From Acidobacteriota bacterium (GTDB lineage: Bacteria; Acidobacteriota; Terriglobia; Versatilivoradales; Versatilivoraceae): DNA of 45,057 bases. Both the position numbers and the translations under genes were made by a program. Position 1 is the stretch's first letter, and every line of letters starts with the position of its first letter. Below, one piece after another: positions 43,587 through 45,057 of this stretch. The notes beneath the pieces are model-generated. The model made no database searches. It was not told where the DNA came from and saw only the letters and a list, made by a program, of their open reading frames with translations. The DNA is taken from positions 1 to 45,057 of the forward strand of contig JAJDUG010000006.1 in NCBI GenBank assembly GCA_022826755.1. Reading direction: 5' to 3'.

Positions 43587-43644
43587 TGATTTCCGGGCCT
43601 CCGCTCCCCAATTCCGCATAACGTCCGTCAACAAACTCTCGCCG

Positions 43645-43665
43645 ACTCCCCCTCAAGGGGGGAGT
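43645..43665 (+). repeat. ACTCCCCC hairpin repeat, copy 2
   Basis: ACTCCCCC-TCAA-GGGGGGAGT, followed by GATTGACTTTT. It is 59 bases after the transporter stop and matches 18748-18767 including the flanking CGACTCC. Beyond it, 43666-43863 holds no gene I can support. Confidence 0.6.
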
Positions 43666-43863
43666 GATTGACTTTTGGGAGGTCGTGCGTTCGGGGACGC
43701 GGATCAAAATTCGCCCTACGCGGCTGAAATGGTTCGATTATAACTCAATAATTATAAACGACTTACTGTGGATTAGCCCGCTTCACTCCCCTCATTAAAT
43801 CCCCCTAATTGAACAGGAATCCATTGGACCATTCGGAACGTTGACGGACACGTCAGCCGAGTA

Positions 43864-44016
43864 TCAACCCTGAGTCCCGGGCTGTCGAGTGGGGTGGCAA
43901 GCTGCCCGTGCCAGGGGTCGGAGATCTTTGTATGCATAGATCCGGGTGGTTCTGGGATTGGTGTGTCCGCCAGAGTGCAGCACGTACTCAATCGGCACGT
44001 CCTGAGAGAGAAGGTC
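43864..44016 (-). pseudogene. Remnant of a tyrosine recombinase (integrase) C-terminus
   Basis: Translating the minus strand gives SDLLSQDVPIEYVLHSGGHT followed by NPRTTRIYAYKDLRPLAR and a stop at 43864-43866. This matches the last active-site block of tyrosine recombinases: the histidine in GGH, then the nucleophilic tyrosine nine residues later in TTRIY. A TAA in frame just upstream (about 44017) and the absence of the arginine and HxxR block show that only a fragment survives. No other integrase part or attachment site is visible. It indicates a past mobile element here. Confidence 0.65.
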
Positions 44017-44066
44017 GGAAGTTTACATAGAGGGTGTTATCGGAAGTGGGAGCACAGCAGGGGAGA

Positions 44067-44786
44067 TCATTCAGTACCTGACTGGTGCGCATGCACGGGC
44101 CGGCTCGACAATTCGAGCAGAAGCTTTTCCCGAAGCAGAGGTTGCCGGGTTTTCGACTGGCCCAACTCCGGTCCAAAGGCCGGATCTTCGAGCAAGAGCA
44201 AACCGCTCCCTGAGGTGGCTGAGCTTCGCTTGGTCGCTGTTGGCGGCGTCGTGTCCGCAGGATCATCTCGGAGTTTGCGCGGTACGTTGTAGATGCCGCC
44301 CCATCTGGGGGCTGCCAAAAAAGCTATCCCTGTGGGCAATCCCACGTACAAACCACCAAAAAGGGCCCAGCCCCGGCTGTTCAGATCCCACCCGGGTGCC
44401 GACCCGAAAAAATACGCAGAGGTTGCCGCAGCAGTGATCCATGCCTGATAGCGCTTCTCTATAGGTCGATACACCAGAACCCTTTCAACCGATTGCTTCT
44501 GGAGAGCGAGCGTTTTTCCGTCCGGCGACAGGACCATGATGGCCTCGGTCGACGCCGACTGGAATTGGCCTTCAACCTTCTGAATGCCTCCAGGAGCCCG
44601 GTCCTTGTACAGCCGCACCCTGGTTCGGGCTCCGGATGTAATTCTCTGCACCTTGGACCAGTCCCGCCTGATCCACGTTCCTCCTGCCTCTGCCACAGGC
44701 GATAATCCAATCACTGTCAGCAGCAACATAAGTCCCGTAGCCGTGCCCTGTCTGCACAACTTCCAAAAACCTGTGTTTGTCTTCAT
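44067..44786 (-). CDS. Exported protein of unknown function
   Basis: About 239 residues. Signal peptide with core TGLMLLLTVIGLSPVAEA. The mature start WSKVQRITSGARTRVRLYKD and VEGQFQSASTEAIMVL, SVERVLVYRP resemble the small beta-barrel domain seen in many uncharacterised exported acidobacterial proteins. A membrane-like stretch rich in Gly and Ala follows (SRGWALFGGLYVGLPTGIAF), then a polar tail. ATG 44786 follows a GGGG-type ribosome site; a GTG at 44792 would add two residues. It ends about 50 bases from the integrase relic. No function is proposed. Confidence 0.65.
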   Translation of the reverse strand: MKTNTGFWKLCRQGTATGLMLLLTVIGLSPVAEAGGTWIRRDWSKVQRITSGARTRVRLYKDRAPGGIQKVEGQFQSASTEAIMVLSPDGKTLALQKQSVERVLVYRPIEKRYQAWITAAATSAYFFGSAPGWDLNSRGWALFGGLYVGLPTGIAFLAAPRWGGIYNVPRKLRDDPADTTPPTATKRSSATSGSGLLLLEDPAFGPELGQSKTRQPLLREKLLLELSSRPVHAHQSGTE

Positions 44787-44842
44787 CAGCACCCCGAAAT
44801 TTACCTGATTGACAGATTGGGACTTTATCGGAAGTCCGGGGG

Positions 44843-45057
44843 TTACTTCGATTTCGAGGATGCGATGCGCTCCTGGAACTCACCGGCCAGTTTCCCAGCT
44901 TCGGCCACCTGCTCGACGGTCATCTTGCGTCGCAACCAACTCTCTGTGGTTACTTTACGTCCGAACACAGTTGTGTAGGAACTGGCCCCTTTGTCCAGGG
45001 CGACCTTGAGCCAAGCGTAGGCCAGCACGTAGTCAGTCATGGACGAATAATCAGGCG
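44843..45057 (-). CDS. C-terminal end of a Sel1-like repeat protein (cut by the window)
   Basis: At least 71 codons on the minus strand, open to the window edge. The first visible residues, DYSSMTDYVLAYAWLKVALD followed by KGAS, fit the end of a Sel1-like repeat (D-x-x-x-A-x-x-W-x-x-x-A-x-x-x-G). The C-terminal KMTVEQVAEAGKLAGEFQER is the usual closing helix. Sel1 proteins are helical scaffolds for protein-protein contacts. The internal ATG at 45040 is unlikely to be the true start because the same frame continues through it. Confidence 0.7.
   Translation of the reverse strand, partial: PDYSSMTDYVLAYAWLKVALDKGASSYTTVFGRKVTTESWLRRKMTVEQVAEAGKLAGEFQERIASSKSK

Noticed and set aside
43773-44266. 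Two small minus-strand frames around the integrase relic
   Set aside because: They are in different frames from the integrase-like sequence and show no motif; the frame with GGHTNPRTTRIY explains the region better.

Overview
The window is GC-rich chromosomal DNA from a free-living, aerobic, Gram-negative-type bacterium. Planctomycete-type cytochrome/DUF1553 and DUF1501 proteins, a PQQ dehydrogenase with a separate cytochrome c, TreT-type trehalose synthesis, LysW-carrier amino acid synthesis, Tat-exported oxidoreductases and intergenic spacers full of short periodic repeats together fit Acidobacteriota best. Planctomycetota, Verrucomicrobiota and related uncultured lineages remain possible. 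No rRNA, tRNA or CRISPR array was seen.

Layout. 1-603: a possible group II intron 3' end, then a mosaic repeat. 604-3982: uridine kinase, NUDIX hydrolase, endonuclease III (minus) and an MscS channel. 4054-11337 (minus): a UPF0182 membrane protein, the DUF5752-TreT trehalose operon behind a strong promoter, and a DacB-type carboxypeptidase. 11486-16403 (plus): the LysW-carrier operon lysW-lysX-lysY-(two extra genes)-lysZ, with a strong promoter and an intrinsic terminator or attenuator between lysW and lysX. 16415-18702: an isoprenylcysteine-methyltransferase-like membrane enzyme and two divergent PIN-toxin/antitoxin modules. 19246-24021: PSCyt1/DUF1549/DUF1553 protein plus DUF1501 partner. 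25008-27833: 3D-domain lipoprotein, Gfo/Idh/MocA oxidoreductase and a convergent class III aminotransferase. 28290-30860: di-haem cytochrome c and PQQ dehydrogenase. 30873-33563 (minus): a solute-binding protein with two Cache-like domains in front. 33869-39169: a 1766-residue exonuclease-RecQ-UvrD fusion. 39180-41528 (minus): tandem Tat-exported aldo/keto reductases. 41925-43586: an NRAMP-like transporter lacking the canonical metal-binding motifs. 43864-45057: an integrase relic, a secreted unknown protein and the end of a Sel1-repeat protein.

How the genes work together. LysW carries the substrate while LysX ligates it, LysZ phosphorylates it and LysY reduces it, leading to lysine or to ornithine/arginine. 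DUF5752 and TreT form a translationally coupled trehalose unit. The cytochrome probably accepts electrons from the PQQ dehydrogenase next to it. The PSCyt1/DUF1553-DUF1501 pair is a conserved exported module of unknown substrate.

The most unusual points are: the triple-domain helicase/nuclease; the lysW/lysX terminator; a hydrolase in the lys operon with glycine at the nucleophile position and a 13-bp direct repeat around it; the NRAMP-like protein without its metal motifs; the Cache-fused solute-binding protein; and a layered system of mosaic intergenic repeats with strict 7-, 9- and 10-bp periods.
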